This document shows, in pieces, positions 28,601-36,933 of a stretch of 64,000 bases of DNA. Location of the stretch: the NCBI GenBank assembly GCA_016700055.1, contig CP064997.1:310001-374000 (forward strand), given 5' to 3'. The notes under the pieces are model-generated. The model saw only the letters and a program-made list of their open reading frames with translations, made no database searches and had not been told where the DNA came from. The translations under genes were made by a program, and so were the position numbers. Source of the DNA: Actinomycetota bacterium. Lineage in GTDB: Bacteria > Actinomycetota > Acidimicrobiia > Acidimicrobiales > Ilumatobacteraceae. The stretch's first letter is position 1; every line of letters begins with the position of its first letter.

Positions 28601-30172
28601 GATCGCGTCAAGGGGAGGGTTAGTGACCTGGGCGAAGAGCTGCGCGAAGTAGTCGAACAGCAGGCGAGGCCGGTCCGACAGCACCGCGATCGGGGTGTCG
28701 GTGCCCATCGAGCCGATCGGTTCGGTCCCCTTCGCCGCCATCGGGGCGACGATCACCTTCAGCTCCTCGTGCGTGTACCCGAACACCTGCTGGCGGCGCA
28801 GCACGCTCATGTGGCTGTGCACGACGTGCTCACGAGCGGGTAGATCGGCGAGCTCGACCAGGCCGGCGTCGAGCCACTCGGCGTAGGGCTGCTCGGCGGC
28901 GAGGGTGCGCTTCAGCTCCTCGTCGTCGACGATGCGCCCCTGCGCGGTGTCGACGAGGAACATCTTGCCGGGCTGGAGGCGCCCCTTGCGCACGATCCGC
29001 GCCGGGTCGAGGTCGAGCACGCCGACCTCGGAGGCGAGCACGACGACGTCGTCGTCGGTCACCCAGTACCGGCTGGGGCGCAGCCCGTTGCGGTCGAGGA
29101 CCGCGCCGATGACGGTGCCGTCGGTGAACGCGATGCTTGCCGGGCCGTCCCACGGCTCCATCAGCGACCCGTGGAAGCGGTAGAACGCCCGCTTGTCGGC
29201 GTCCATCGTCTCGTGGTTCTCCCAGGCCTCGGGGATCATCATCAGCACCGCGTGGGGCAGCGAGCGACCGCCGAGGTGGAGCAGCTCGAGCACCTCGTCG
29301 AAGGTGGCCGAGTCGCTCGCACCCGGGGTGCAGATGGGGAACGCGCGGTCGAGGCCGGGCACGAGGCTGGAAGCGAGCATCGCCTCGCGGGTGCGCATCC
29401 AGTTGCGGTTGCCCTGCACGGTGTTGATCTCACCGTTGTGCGCGACGTACCGGTAGGGGTGGGCGAGGGGCCAAGTGGGGAAGGTGTTGGTGGAGAACCG
29501 GCTGTGCACCAACGCGAGCGCGCTCTCGACACGCTCGTCTTGGAGGTCGGGGAAGAACGTCGCGAGCTGGGGGGTGGTGAACATCCCCTTGTAGACGAGG
29601 GTGCGGCTCCCGAGCGAGGGGAAGTACGTGCGCTCCTCGGGGGAGAGCTCGTGCTCGACCCGCTTCCTGACCACGTACACCAAGCGGTCGAGATCGATCC
29701 CGCTCGCTCCCGCCGGGTCGGTGACGAAGAGCTGCTGGAACGACGGCATCGCCCGGCGCGCCGTTGCACCGAGGCACTCGGGCTTCACCGGCACGGCGCG
29801 CCAGCCGAGCACGGTCAGGCCCTCGTCGGCGACGATCCGCTCGATCGACTCCTGCGCCTTCTCGGCGAGCGCCGGGTCGGCCGGCAAGAACGCGAGCCCG
29901 ACGGCGTAGTGCCCGGCGGCGGGCAGCCCGAACGGCGCCGTCTCACGCAAGAACCGGTCCGGCACCTGCACGAGGATGCCGGCGCCGTCGCCGGTGTCGG
30001 CCTCGGCCCCGGTGGCACCACGGTGCTCCAGGTTGCAGAGCGCCCCGATCGCCATCGAGACGATCGAGCGGCTGGGCTTGCCCAACACGTTGGCGACGAA
30101 CGACACGCCGCACGAGTCGTGCTCGAAGCGCGGATCGTAGAGCCCATACGGCGCGGGGTACTGGTTGTGCAT
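25625..30172 (-). CDS. gltB: glutamate synthase large subunit
   Basis: 1515 aa, normal for bacterial GltB. The N-terminal Cys21 in EHDSCGV is the expected nucleophile of the class II amidotransferase after propeptide removal. The central and FMN-binding domains (KPGEGGQLPGAKV, ISGHDGGTGASP) are present, with the 3Fe-4S cluster cysteines CVMMRVCHLDTC near residue 1120-1135. The C-terminal GXGXG helix (GNVIGYGATAGEIYLRG) is intact. ATG 30172 follows GAGG; ATG 30181 is an alternative. It converts glutamine and 2-oxoglutarate to two glutamates. Confidence 0.95.
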
Positions 30173-30301
30173 CGTCCTCATCCACGGAGTCGAGATCGGC
30201 TGGGTGGACCTCCGGGACGGCACTGGCCCGAGCGGTGTCGGAACCCATGTTAGGCCGCGGCGGGGCCGCGCGACCAAGGTTTACCGTGCCAGACTCTGCC
30301 G

Positions 30302-30640
30302 GTGAGCATGCCGCCTCCGCCTCCGAGCCCGCCGCCCGGCTACCAGCCGCCGCCCCAAGGCGGGTACGGCTGGGGAGGCGGCCAGATCGACCACCCCCAG
30401 GGGACCGCGGTGCTCGTGGTCGGCATCTTGAGCCTCGTGCTCTGCCAGATCCTCGGCCCGATCGCCTGGTCGATGGGCAACAACGCGCTGCGCGAGATCG
30501 ACGCCAATCCCGCCATGTACCGCAACCGGGGGGCCGTCCAGGCCGGCCGCGTCTGCGGCATTGTGGCGTCGATCCTGCTGCTCGTCGGCCTCGCCGGCAT
30601 CCTTCTTCTCGTCGTCGCCACCGTAGGCGGGCGGAGCTGA
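30302..30640 (+). CDS. small DUF4190-like membrane protein
   Basis: 112 aa. A Pro/Gly/Tyr-rich cytoplasmic head (PPPPPSPPPGYQPPPQGGYG) precedes two transmembrane helices (VLVVGILSLVLCQILGPIAW and GIVASILLLVGLAGILLLVV) joined by a loop with GNNALREIDANP, the DUF4190 pattern. CAGACT ends 6 nt before the GTG start, again leaderless-like. Function unknown. Confidence 0.75.
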   Translation: MSMPPPPPSPPPGYQPPPQGGYGWGGGQIDHPQGTAVLVVGILSLVLCQILGPIAWSMGNNALREIDANPAMYRNRGAVQAGRVCGIVASILLLVGLAGILLLVVATVGGRS

Positions 30641-30664
30641 CCGCCCCGGTTCAGCCGGGGTCGT

Positions 30665-31477
30665 TCAGCCGAGGTCGCCGAAGGCGGGGGGACGCTTCTC
30701 GAAGTTCGCGCTCACCGCTTCCACCTGGTTGGCGGTGCCCACCAGCGAGCCGATCACCCGGCGCTCGGCGGCGAACTGCTCGGCTGCCCCCGCGCCCGTC
30801 AACCGGTTGAACAGCTCCTTCACCCCGCGGATGGCATGCGGGCTGCGCCCGGCGATCTCGCCGGCAAGGGCCAACGCGTCCTCGAGCGGGGTCTCCGACA
30901 GACGCGTGCCGAGGCCGAGCTCGACCGCTTCGCGCCCGGACACGACCCGCGCGGTGAAGGTCAGCTCCTTCGCCACGTCGGGGCGCACGAGGTGGCTCAG
31001 CATGAGCGTGCCGGTCATGTCGGGAACGAGCCCCCAGTGCACCTCTCGCACCGACAGCTGGGCGTCGGGGTGCACGATGCGGATGTCGGCGCCGAGCGCG
31101 ATCTGGATGCCGCCGCCCAGCGCGTGGCCGTGCACGGCGGCGATCACCGGTACCGGCACCTCCTGCCACACCCAGCACACCTGCTGGCCGAGGTGGGTGA
31201 TGCGGCCCGCGTCGACGCGGCCCGGGTTGCCGTCGTCGTTGCCGGCAGCTGCGCCACCTGCCATTTGCTGGAACGACGAGAAGTCGAGGCCGGCGCAGAA
31301 CGAGGGCCCCTCACCGCTCAGCACCACGGCGCGCACCCCGGGTTCGGAGCACAGCCGCTCGCCGGCCCTCGCTATGGCGAGGAACATCTCCCCGTCGAGC
31401 GCGTTGCGCTTGTCGGGTCGGTTCAGGCGGACGTCGGCGACTCCGCCGGCGATGGAGATGGTCACGCGCTCGGTCAT
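30665..31477 (-). CDS. enoyl-CoA hydratase/isomerase (crotonase) family protein
   Basis: 270 aa crotonase with both oxyanion-hole segments (CAGLDF and HALGGGIQ). The active-site stretch REVHWGLVPDMTGT places Glu and Asp as in dienoyl-CoA isomerases, where an Asp replaces the second hydratase Glu; a Delta3,5-Delta2,4-dienoyl-CoA isomerase role is therefore possible, by alignment from memory. CAGACT (31490-31485) ends 7 nt before ATG. It acts in fatty-acid beta-oxidation; no other beta-oxidation gene adjoins it. Confidence 0.85.
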   Translation of the reverse strand: MTERVTISIAGGVADVRLNRPDKRNALDGEMFLAIARAGERLCSEPGVRAVVLSGEGPSFCAGLDFSSFQQMAGGAAAGNDDGNPGRVDAGRITHLGQQVCWVWQEVPVPVIAAVHGHALGGGIQIALGADIRIVHPDAQLSVREVHWGLVPDMTGTLMLSHLVRPDVAKELTFTARVVSGREAVELGLGTRLSETPLEDALALAGEIAGRSPHAIRGVKELFNRLTGAGAAEQFAAERRVIGSLVGTANQVEAVSANFEKRPPAFGDLG

Positions 31478-31498
31478 GGAACCGAGTCTGGCAGGCGG

Positions 31499-32236
31499 TC
31501 AGCGCTCGTCGACGAGGCGCAGACCCGTCGGCGCGATCGAGGGCTCGGCGTGGGGCAGGTCGACGACGAACTCGGTGCGGTGGCCGGGGAAGACGTGCTC
31601 GGACAGCAGCACCGCGCGCCCGGTGGTGTCGGTGGTCACGCGCCGGCAGCGCAGCACCGGCGAGCCTGAGGGCACGCCCAGCAGGCGGGCATCGGCCGCG
31701 GTGGCCGCGTCTGCGGCGATGGTCTGCGTCGCGCCGGCGAGCACCACGTCGAGCAGCTCGTAGAACGGCGAGCGCTCCACGTCGCTCCGGCTCAGGTGCT
31801 GGCCGCGCTCGGCCGGGCACCAGACCGTGACGACGGCGAACGGCTCACCGTCAGCCAGGTTGACGCGCTTCACGCGCAGCACCTGTTCGGCTCCGAGCAC
31901 GGCCGCGACCGCGCGTGTGGCGGGGACGAACGCGAACTCGAGGATCCGCCGTTCGGGGCGGATGCCCGACTCGGCCAGTTGGCCTTCGATCGTGGCCAGA
32001 TGGCCGAGGCTCTGGCGCAGCGGCTCCCGGGCGACGAACCAGCCGAAACCCTGACGGGCATCGACGAGCCCTTCCTCGCGCAGCAGCTCGAGCGCCCGGC
32101 GCACGGTGACCCTGCTCACGCCGAACTCGACGCCGAGCTCCGCCTCGCTCGGCAGCACGCCCCCGGCGCCGTACGCGCCGTCGACGACTCGCTCGCGCAC
32201 CTCACGTGCGATCTGCTGGTAGCGGATCTCCCTCAC
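31499..32236 (-). CDS. GntR/HutC family transcriptional regulator with UTRA domain
   Basis: 245 aa. Residues 1-70 form the GntR winged helix (YGAGGVLPSEAELGVEFGVSR then VRRALELLREEGLV) and 90-235 the UTRA ligand domain. The GTG start overlaps an 18-bp motif shared with the icd promoter. Being divergent from aconitase with 50 bp between starts, it probably controls acn and itself. HutC-type UTRA domains bind small acids or sugars; a TCA intermediate is an attractive guess, not shown. Confidence 0.85.
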   Translation of the reverse strand: MREIRYQQIAREVRERVVDGAYGAGGVLPSEAELGVEFGVSRVTVRRALELLREEGLVDARQGFGWFVAREPLRQSLGHLATIEGQLAESGIRPERRILEFAFVPATRAVAAVLGAEQVLRVKRVNLADGEPFAVVTVWCPAERGQHLSRSDVERSPFYELLDVVLAGATQTIAADAATAADARLLGVPSGSPVLRCRRVTTDTTGRAVLLSEHVFPGHRTEFVVDLPHAEPSIAPTGLRLVDER

Positions 32237-32252
32237 TTGTATTAGAGTTGTC
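32235..32252. promoter_or_regulatory. candidate GntR operator (acn/gntR copy)
   Basis: ACTTGTATTAGAGTTGTC here matches ACTTGTATTCGACTTGTC at 47789-47806 upstream of icd in 16 of 18 positions. Read on the minus strand both contain two ACAA(G/C)T hexamers starting 11 bp apart, about one helical turn. This copy overlaps the gntR start codon and the -35 region expected for acn. Confidence 0.55.
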
Positions 32253-32286
32253 TACATCAGGTAGAGAACGCAAGGGGGAATCCCAG

Positions 32287-34560
32287 ATGGCCACCGTCAC
32301 CGCCGGTACACCGATCGAGCTCGTCGAGCGGGTCTACAGCACCCTGGCCGAGCGGGTCGCGCTCGGCCGCGAGCGGCTCGGCCGGCCGCTCACCCTCACC
32401 GAGAAGGTGCTGATCAACCACCTCGTCGACCCCGCCGGCCAGGAGCTGGAGCGCAACGCGAGCTACGCCGACTTCCGCCCCGACCGGGTGGCGATGCAAG
32501 ACGCGACCGCCCAGATGGCGCTGTTGCAGTTCATGACCGCCGGCCTCCCCGAGACCGCCGTGCCCTCGACGGTGCACTGCGACCACCTCATCCTCGCCAA
32601 GGTGGGCGCGAACATCGACCTCGGCGTGGCGCTCGACACCAACCGCGAGGTCTACGACTTCTTGCGCTCGGTGTCCGCGAAGTACGGCATCGGCTTCTGG
32701 GGCCCGGGCAGCGGGATCATCCACCAGGTGGTGCTGGAAAACTACGCGTTCCCGGGCGGGATGATGATCGGCACCGACAGCCACACCCCGAACGCCGGTG
32801 GCCTCGGCATGGTGGCGATCGGCGTCGGCGGGGCCGACGCCGTCGACGTGATGACCGGCTTCCCGTTCAACGTGCGCTGGCCGAAGGTGATCGGCGTCAA
32901 GTTGACCGGCTCGCTGAGCGGCTGGTCCAGCCCGAAAGACGTCATCTTGGAGGTCGCCCGGATCCTCACCGTCGAGGGTGGCACCGGGGCCATCGTCGAG
33001 TACTTCGGGCCCGGGGCAGACAGCATCTCGGCCACCGGCAAGGCCACCATCTGCAACATGGGCGCCGAGATCGGCGCCACCTGCTCGCTCTTCGCCTACG
33101 ACGAGAACATGGCCGCGTACCTGAAGGCGACCGGGCGTGAGGCCATCGCCGACGCCGCGGACCGGGTCGCGCAGCACCTGCGTCCCGACGACGGCGCCCT
33201 CTACGACCAACTCGTCGAGATCGACCTCGACGGTCTGAAGCCGCTGATCAACGGCCCGCACTCCCCCGACCGCGCCCATCCCGTCGGCGCCGCCGGCGTC
33301 GGGGCCGCCGCCGCGGAGAACGGCTGGCCGCTCGAGGTGTCCTCCGCGCTGATCGGCTCCTGCACGAACTCCTCGTACGAGGACATCACCCGCGCCGCCT
33401 CGGTCGCGAGGCAGGCCGCGGCGAAGGGGCTCCGCGCGAAGTGCGAGCTGTTGATCACGCCGGGCTCGGAGCAGATCCGGGCCACGATCGAGCGCGACGG
33501 CCTGCTCGCCGACCTCGAGGCAGTGGGGGCGACGGTGCTCGCGAACGCCTGCGGGCCCTGCATCGGCCAGTGGGAGCGCGCGAAGGAGATCACCGACAAG
33601 CCGAACACGATTGTCAACTCGTTCAACCGCAACTTCCCGAAGCGCAACGACGGTTCGGCCAACACGCTCAGCTTCGTCACCTCCCCCGACACGGTGATGG
33701 CGATCGCGCTCGCCGGCCGGCTCGACTTCGACCCGACCGCCGACACCATCGCCGCCCCCGACGGCACCGCCGTGCGCCTCGACCCGCCCGTCGGCGAGGT
33801 GCTGCCGAACCGCGGCTACGACCCCGGAGTCGACACCTTCACCGCTCCGCCGGCGGACGGTTCTGGGGTCCAGGTCGCGGTCAGCCCGACGAGCGAGCGC
33901 CTGCAGCTCCTCGCCCCGTTCCCCGCCTGGGACGGCCACGACTACCTCGGCCTGCCGGTGCTGATGAAGGCGCAGGGCAAGTGCACCACCGACCACATCT
34001 CGGCGGCCGGCAAGTGGCTCACGTACCGCGGGCATCTGGAGAACATCTCCGGCAACCTGTTCATCGGGGCGGTCAACGCGTTCACCGGCGCCACCGGGGA
34101 GGGGGTCGACGTCACCGACGGAGCGACGCGCCCGTTCCCCGACATCGCGAAGCGCTACGGCGACGCCGGCATCCGCTGGGCGGCGATCGGCGACCGCAAC
34201 TACGGCGAAGGCTCCTCCCGCGAGCACGCGGCGATGGAGCCTCGCTTCCGGGGTGGCGTGGTGATCCTCGCCCGCAGCTTCGCCCGCATCCACGAGACGA
34301 ACCTGAAGAAGCAAGGCCTGGTACCGCTCACGTTCTCCGACCCGTCCACGTACGACCTCGTCGAAGAGGGTGACCGGATCAACGTGCTCGGCCTGCCGCC
34401 GGTACCCGGCCGGCCGGTGCGCGGCCAGATCGTGAAGCCGGACGGCACCACCGTCGACTTCGAGGCCACGCACACCTTCTCCGACGAGCAGGTGGAGTGG
34501 TTCCGGGCCGGCTCGGCGCTGAACATCGTGCGCGAGAAGGTGGCCGCGGCCGGTCACTGA
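32287..34560 (+). CDS. acn: aconitate hydratase
   Basis: 757 aa, the size of the mitochondrial-type aconitase rather than the ~900-aa AcnA. Iron-sulfur ligands are seen as Cys about 358 (IGSCTNSSYED) and C-x2-C about 421-424 (ACGPCIG). TDHISAAGKWL and the RNYGEGSSREHAA swivel-domain active-site loop are present. It interconverts citrate and isocitrate. A strong AAGGGGG lies 8 nt before ATG 32287, so unlike its neighbours this gene has a leader of moderate length. Confidence 0.94.
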   Translation: MATVTAGTPIELVERVYSTLAERVALGRERLGRPLTLTEKVLINHLVDPAGQELERNASYADFRPDRVAMQDATAQMALLQFMTAGLPETAVPSTVHCDHLILAKVGANIDLGVALDTNREVYDFLRSVSAKYGIGFWGPGSGIIHQVVLENYAFPGGMMIGTDSHTPNAGGLGMVAIGVGGADAVDVMTGFPFNVRWPKVIGVKLTGSLSGWSSPKDVILEVARILTVEGGTGAIVEYFGPGADSISATGKATICNMGAEIGATCSLFAYDENMAAYLKATGREAIADAADRVAQHLRPDDGALYDQLVEIDLDGLKPLINGPHSPDRAHPVGAAGVGAAAAENGWPLEVSSALIGSCTNSSYEDITRAASVARQAAAKGLRAKCELLITPGSEQIRATIERDGLLADLEAVGATVLANACGPCIGQWERAKEITDKPNTIVNSFNRNFPKRNDGSANTLSFVTSPDTVMAIALAGRLDFDPTADTIAAPDGTAVRLDPPVGEVLPNRGYDPGVDTFTAPPADGSGVQVAVSPTSERLQLLAPFPAWDGHDYLGLPVLMKAQGKCTTDHISAAGKWLTYRGHLENISGNLFIGAVNAFTGATGEGVDVTDGATRPFPDIAKRYGDAGIRWAAIGDRNYGEGSSREHAAMEPRFRGGVVILARSFARIHETNLKKQGLVPLTFSDPSTYDLVEEGDRINVLGLPPVPGRPVRGQIVKPDGTTVDFEATHTFSDEQVEWFRAGSALNIVREKVAAAGH

Positions 34561-34579
34561 CCGCGTAGTGTCCGCGGTG

Positions 34580-35248
34580 ATGGAGCTACGTGAGGGGTTG
34601 AGGACCACCGGGGCGGTGCGCCGGTTCACATCGGAGCCCGTCGACGAAGCGACGCTGTACGGCATCTTGGACGATGCCCGCTTCGCGCCGAGCGGCGGCA
34701 ACCGCCAGCCCTGGCGGGTGGCCATCGTCACCGACGGGATGATGCGCCGTGAGCTCGCGACGTTGATGCAGCCGGTGTGGAACGAGTACGTCGCCATCGG
34801 CGCGACCGGGGTGACTCCGTACAACGTCGTCGAGGCGGTGCCAGCAGGCGTCGTGCCGGCGACCCCGCCGCACGTCGACCACGAGCTGCTCGAGCACATC
34901 GAGCGGGTGCCGTTGGTGCTGGCCGTCGCCGTCGACCTCTCGCTGGTGGCGCTGATGGACTCCGGCCTGCACCGCCCGCCGGTCACCGCCGGTGCATCGA
35001 TCTACCCGTTCTGCTGGAACCTGCTCCTCGCCGCCCGCGTCCGCGGGCTGGGAGGGGTGATCACCACGTTCGCGTCGCGAGCCGAGCAGGTGACGGGACC
35101 GCTGCTCGGCCTGCCCCCCGATCACGCCCTGGCGGCAACGGTGTTCCTCGGCTACCCCCAGCATCAGCCGACCGTGCTGAGCCGACACCCAGTGTCCGCG
35201 TTCGCCACCCGCAACCGCTTCGACGGCGAGCCCTTCGACGAGCCCTGA
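34580..35248 (+). CDS. nitroreductase family FMN oxidoreductase
   Basis: 222 aa with the nitroreductase opening (TGAVRRFTSEPVDEATLYGILDDA) and the FMN-binding APSGGNRQPWR block, and a C-terminal GLGGVITTFAS segment. TAGTGT at 34566-34571 is a -10 box for starts at GTG 34577 or ATG 34580, which argues against the GTG at 34568 that lies inside the box. Substrate unknown; it is 19 bp downstream of acn. Confidence 0.85.
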   Translation: MELREGLRTTGAVRRFTSEPVDEATLYGILDDARFAPSGGNRQPWRVAIVTDGMMRRELATLMQPVWNEYVAIGATGVTPYNVVEAVPAGVVPATPPHVDHELLEHIERVPLVLAVAVDLSLVALMDSGLHRPPVTAGASIYPFCWNLLLAARVRGLGGVITTFASRAEQVTGPLLGLPPDHALAATVFLGYPQHQPTVLSRHPVSAFATRNRFDGEPFDEP

Positions 35249-35256
35249 GCGTTGCC

Positions 35257-36696
35257 TCAGTCGGTTCCCGGGCGCCGCGCGAGCTCGCGCTCGGGGTCGC
35301 CGCTGTAACCCGGCGGGTAGGTGAGCGCCAGCTCCGCCTCGGTCGGCGTGCGGCGGCGGCGGGCTTCGGCGGGCAGCAGCTCGGAGATCGCGCTCATGAT
35401 CCGCTTCGTGTCGGCGTCGGGGCTCTTGTACTTCAGCTCCACCGGCCGCCCGACGCGCACCCGGATCTCGGGGGGGTCAGTGATGTTCGTGACGTCAGGC
35501 AGGCGCGACGACCGCGGCCAGACCTTCTCGGTGCCCCACAGGCCGAAGGGGATCACCGGCGCCTTCGTCATCGCGGCGAGCCGGGCAGCGCCCCAGCGCC
35601 CGACGAGCTCGGGCTCGAAGAACGCCGGGCCGCGCGGGATCGTGCCCTGGGGCATCATCACCACCACCTCGCCGCCGAGCAGCGCTTCCGCAGCGGCATG
35701 CAGCGGCTCCTCGCTGCCCGTGCCGCGGTCGACCCGGATCCCGCCGAGCATCGTCATCAACTGACCGACGATCGGCACGTCGAAGACCTCTTTCTTGCCG
35801 AGGAAGCGCCCCGTGCGTCCGCTCTTCGCGATCGTCATCAGCGTCGCGACCGAGTCGAAGTAGCTGCGGTGGTTGCCGCACAGGATCGCGGGGCCCTCGG
35901 AGGGGATGTGCTCGGTGCCGGCGATGTCGAAGCGCGCATAAGGTACGAGCACCGGCCGCGCGAACTGCATCCCGATGCGCGCCAGCTCCAGCCCGATCAC
36001 GGGGATCTTGGCCACTCCCGGGGGGACGTCGAGATGCAGTACGGGCCAGCGGCGGGCTGTGGCCATGATCACCAACCTTGGGTCGGGGTTGACAGCGAAC
36101 GGGTGGCCGACGGCCGAGAGCAGGGGGGTGTCGTAGATGCTGTCGGAGTAGGCGTAGCTCTCGGCGAGATCGATGCCGTGCTCCTCGGCCCAGGTCGTGA
36201 CGGCTTCGAGCTTGCCGGCCGCCCACACGAACGGGCCGGTCAGCGTGCCGTCGTAGGTGCCGTCCTCGGCCACCCCGTAGCGGGTGGCGACGACGTCGTC
36301 GAATCCGAGCTTGTCGACGAGCGGTTTGACGAGGTCGTACGGAGTGGTGGTGGCCAGCACGATCGGGCGACGCGCGGCCCGGTGCTGAGCGAACAGCAGC
36401 CCGGCGAAGGGCTGGATCATGTCGGCCAGGGTGTCTGCGGCGAGCTCGGCGGCCTCGAGCACCGCCTCTTGGGAGCGCCCCTTGGCCAAGGTCACCGCCT
36501 GACGGGCGAGCACCATCGACGGCAGGTTCTCGCCGACCCGGTTGAAGAGCCCGTAGAGCAGGCGCTCACCGGGGAGCTTGCGCCCGACGATTCCCGCGGA
36601 ACGCATCGCCTCGGCGAAAACCGCGCCGGATGCCCCGGCGAGCAGCGTGCGGTCGAGATCGATGAAGGCAGCGCCCTTCGACGCTCGACGGCTCAT
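35257..36696 (-). CDS. bifunctional HAD-IB hydrolase / PlsC acyltransferase
   Basis: 479 aa. The N-terminal HAD-IB phosphatase has an intact DLDRT (D13, D15), TTTPYDLVKPL and YAYSDSIYDTPLL motifs; the C-terminal half is PlsC with HX4D near residue 273 (NHRSYFD) and PQGTIPRG. Together they could remove a phosphate and acylate a glycerolipid, as proposed for SerB2/PlsC fusions in actinobacteria. TAACCT (36710-36705) ends 8 nt before ATG. The structured RNA upstream terminates 40 nt before this start. Confidence 0.87.
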   Translation of the reverse strand: MSRRASKGAAFIDLDRTLLAGASGAVFAEAMRSAGIVGRKLPGERLLYGLFNRVGENLPSMVLARQAVTLAKGRSQEAVLEAAELAADTLADMIQPFAGLLFAQHRAARRPIVLATTTPYDLVKPLVDKLGFDDVVATRYGVAEDGTYDGTLTGPFVWAAGKLEAVTTWAEEHGIDLAESYAYSDSIYDTPLLSAVGHPFAVNPDPRLVIMATARRWPVLHLDVPPGVAKIPVIGLELARIGMQFARPVLVPYARFDIAGTEHIPSEGPAILCGNHRSYFDSVATLMTIAKSGRTGRFLGKKEVFDVPIVGQLMTMLGGIRVDRGTGSEEPLHAAAEALLGGEVVVMMPQGTIPRGPAFFEPELVGRWGAARLAAMTKAPVIPFGLWGTEKVWPRSSRLPDVTNITDPPEIRVRVGRPVELKYKSPDADTKRIMSAISELLPAEARRRRTPTEAELALTYPPGYSGDPERELARRPGTD

Positions 36697-36735
36697 GGGT
36701 GGAGAGGTTAGATGCCCCCGAGTGCGCGGGCCGCG

Positions 36736-36864
36736 AAAACGGGAAAGGCCCCGCTTTGGGGGAAGCGGGGCCTCTCAACCGATTGGAACCCGGTGGCTGG
36801 GGGAACCACCTTCGTTGGGTTCACGTCGGGCAGGACATGGGGGGCGTCCTGCCGCGATCGACAT
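36736..36864 (-). ncRNA. 6C-like small RNA with C-rich hairpin loops
   Basis: On the minus strand three hairpins follow a good promoter. Hairpin 1 has an 8-bp perfect stem (36853-36846 with 36836-36829) and loop GCCCCCCAT. Hairpin 2 has an outer GAACCC/GGGTTC stem, an inner GGTGG/CCACC stem and loop TTCCCCCAG (36822-36786). Hairpin 3 is an 11-bp terminator stem with loop CCCCCA (36773-36746) followed by TTTCCCGTTTTC. The 6C RNA of Streptomyces and Mycobacterium (B11) is defined by hairpins with loops of about six C and an intrinsic terminator, and acts by C-loop pairing with G-rich mRNA. The M. tuberculosis copy, as I recall, also lies beside a HAD-IB gene. Loops here have 6, 5 and 5 C. Confidence 0.72.
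36746..36773 (-). terminator. intrinsic terminator of the 6C-like RNA
   Basis: AGGCCCCGCTT pairs perfectly with AAGCGGGGCCT over 11 bp around a 6-nt loop, and the minus-strand downstream sequence TTTCCCGTTTTC is T-rich for this genome. On the plus strand no U-tract follows, so the terminator works toward the HAD/PlsC gene, separating it from the RNA. Confidence 0.75.
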
Positions 36865-36869
36865 GTGAA

Positions 36870-36898
36870 ATTATGCACGTGATCTCGTGATCGTTCAA
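36870..36898 (-). promoter_or_regulatory. sigma-70-type promoter of the 6C-like RNA
   Basis: TTGAAC (36898-36893) and CATAAT (36875-36870) are separated by exactly 17 nt, close to TTGACA/TATAAT. Transcription should start near 36864, eleven bases before hairpin 1. This is the most canonical promoter seen in the window. Confidence 0.75.
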
Positions 36899-36909
36899 GC
36901 TGTATTCGG

Positions 36910-36924
36910 CGATACCTCGTATCG
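36910..36924. promoter_or_regulatory. dyad between LysR gene and 6C-like RNA
   Basis: CGATAC-CTC-GTATCG is a perfect inverted repeat with 6-bp arms. It overlaps the TATCGT -10 box (36920-36925) of the lysR gene and lies about 53 bp upstream of the predicted RNA start, the usual place for a LysR-type activator that also represses itself. Confidence 0.55.
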
Positions 36925-36933
36925 TTTCCACAG

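Noticed and set aside
32238..32256. Classical inverted-repeat HutC operator (GT-N-TA-N-AC)
   Set aside because: Only a partial match (GTCTACAT), and the icd copy does not preserve it; the direct-repeat motif is the shared feature.
32257..34986. 909-codon open frame antisense to aconitase
   Set aside because: Mirror frame of a high-GC gene: composition is Arg/Gly/Val-rich with no motifs, and the plus strand encodes a complete aconitase.
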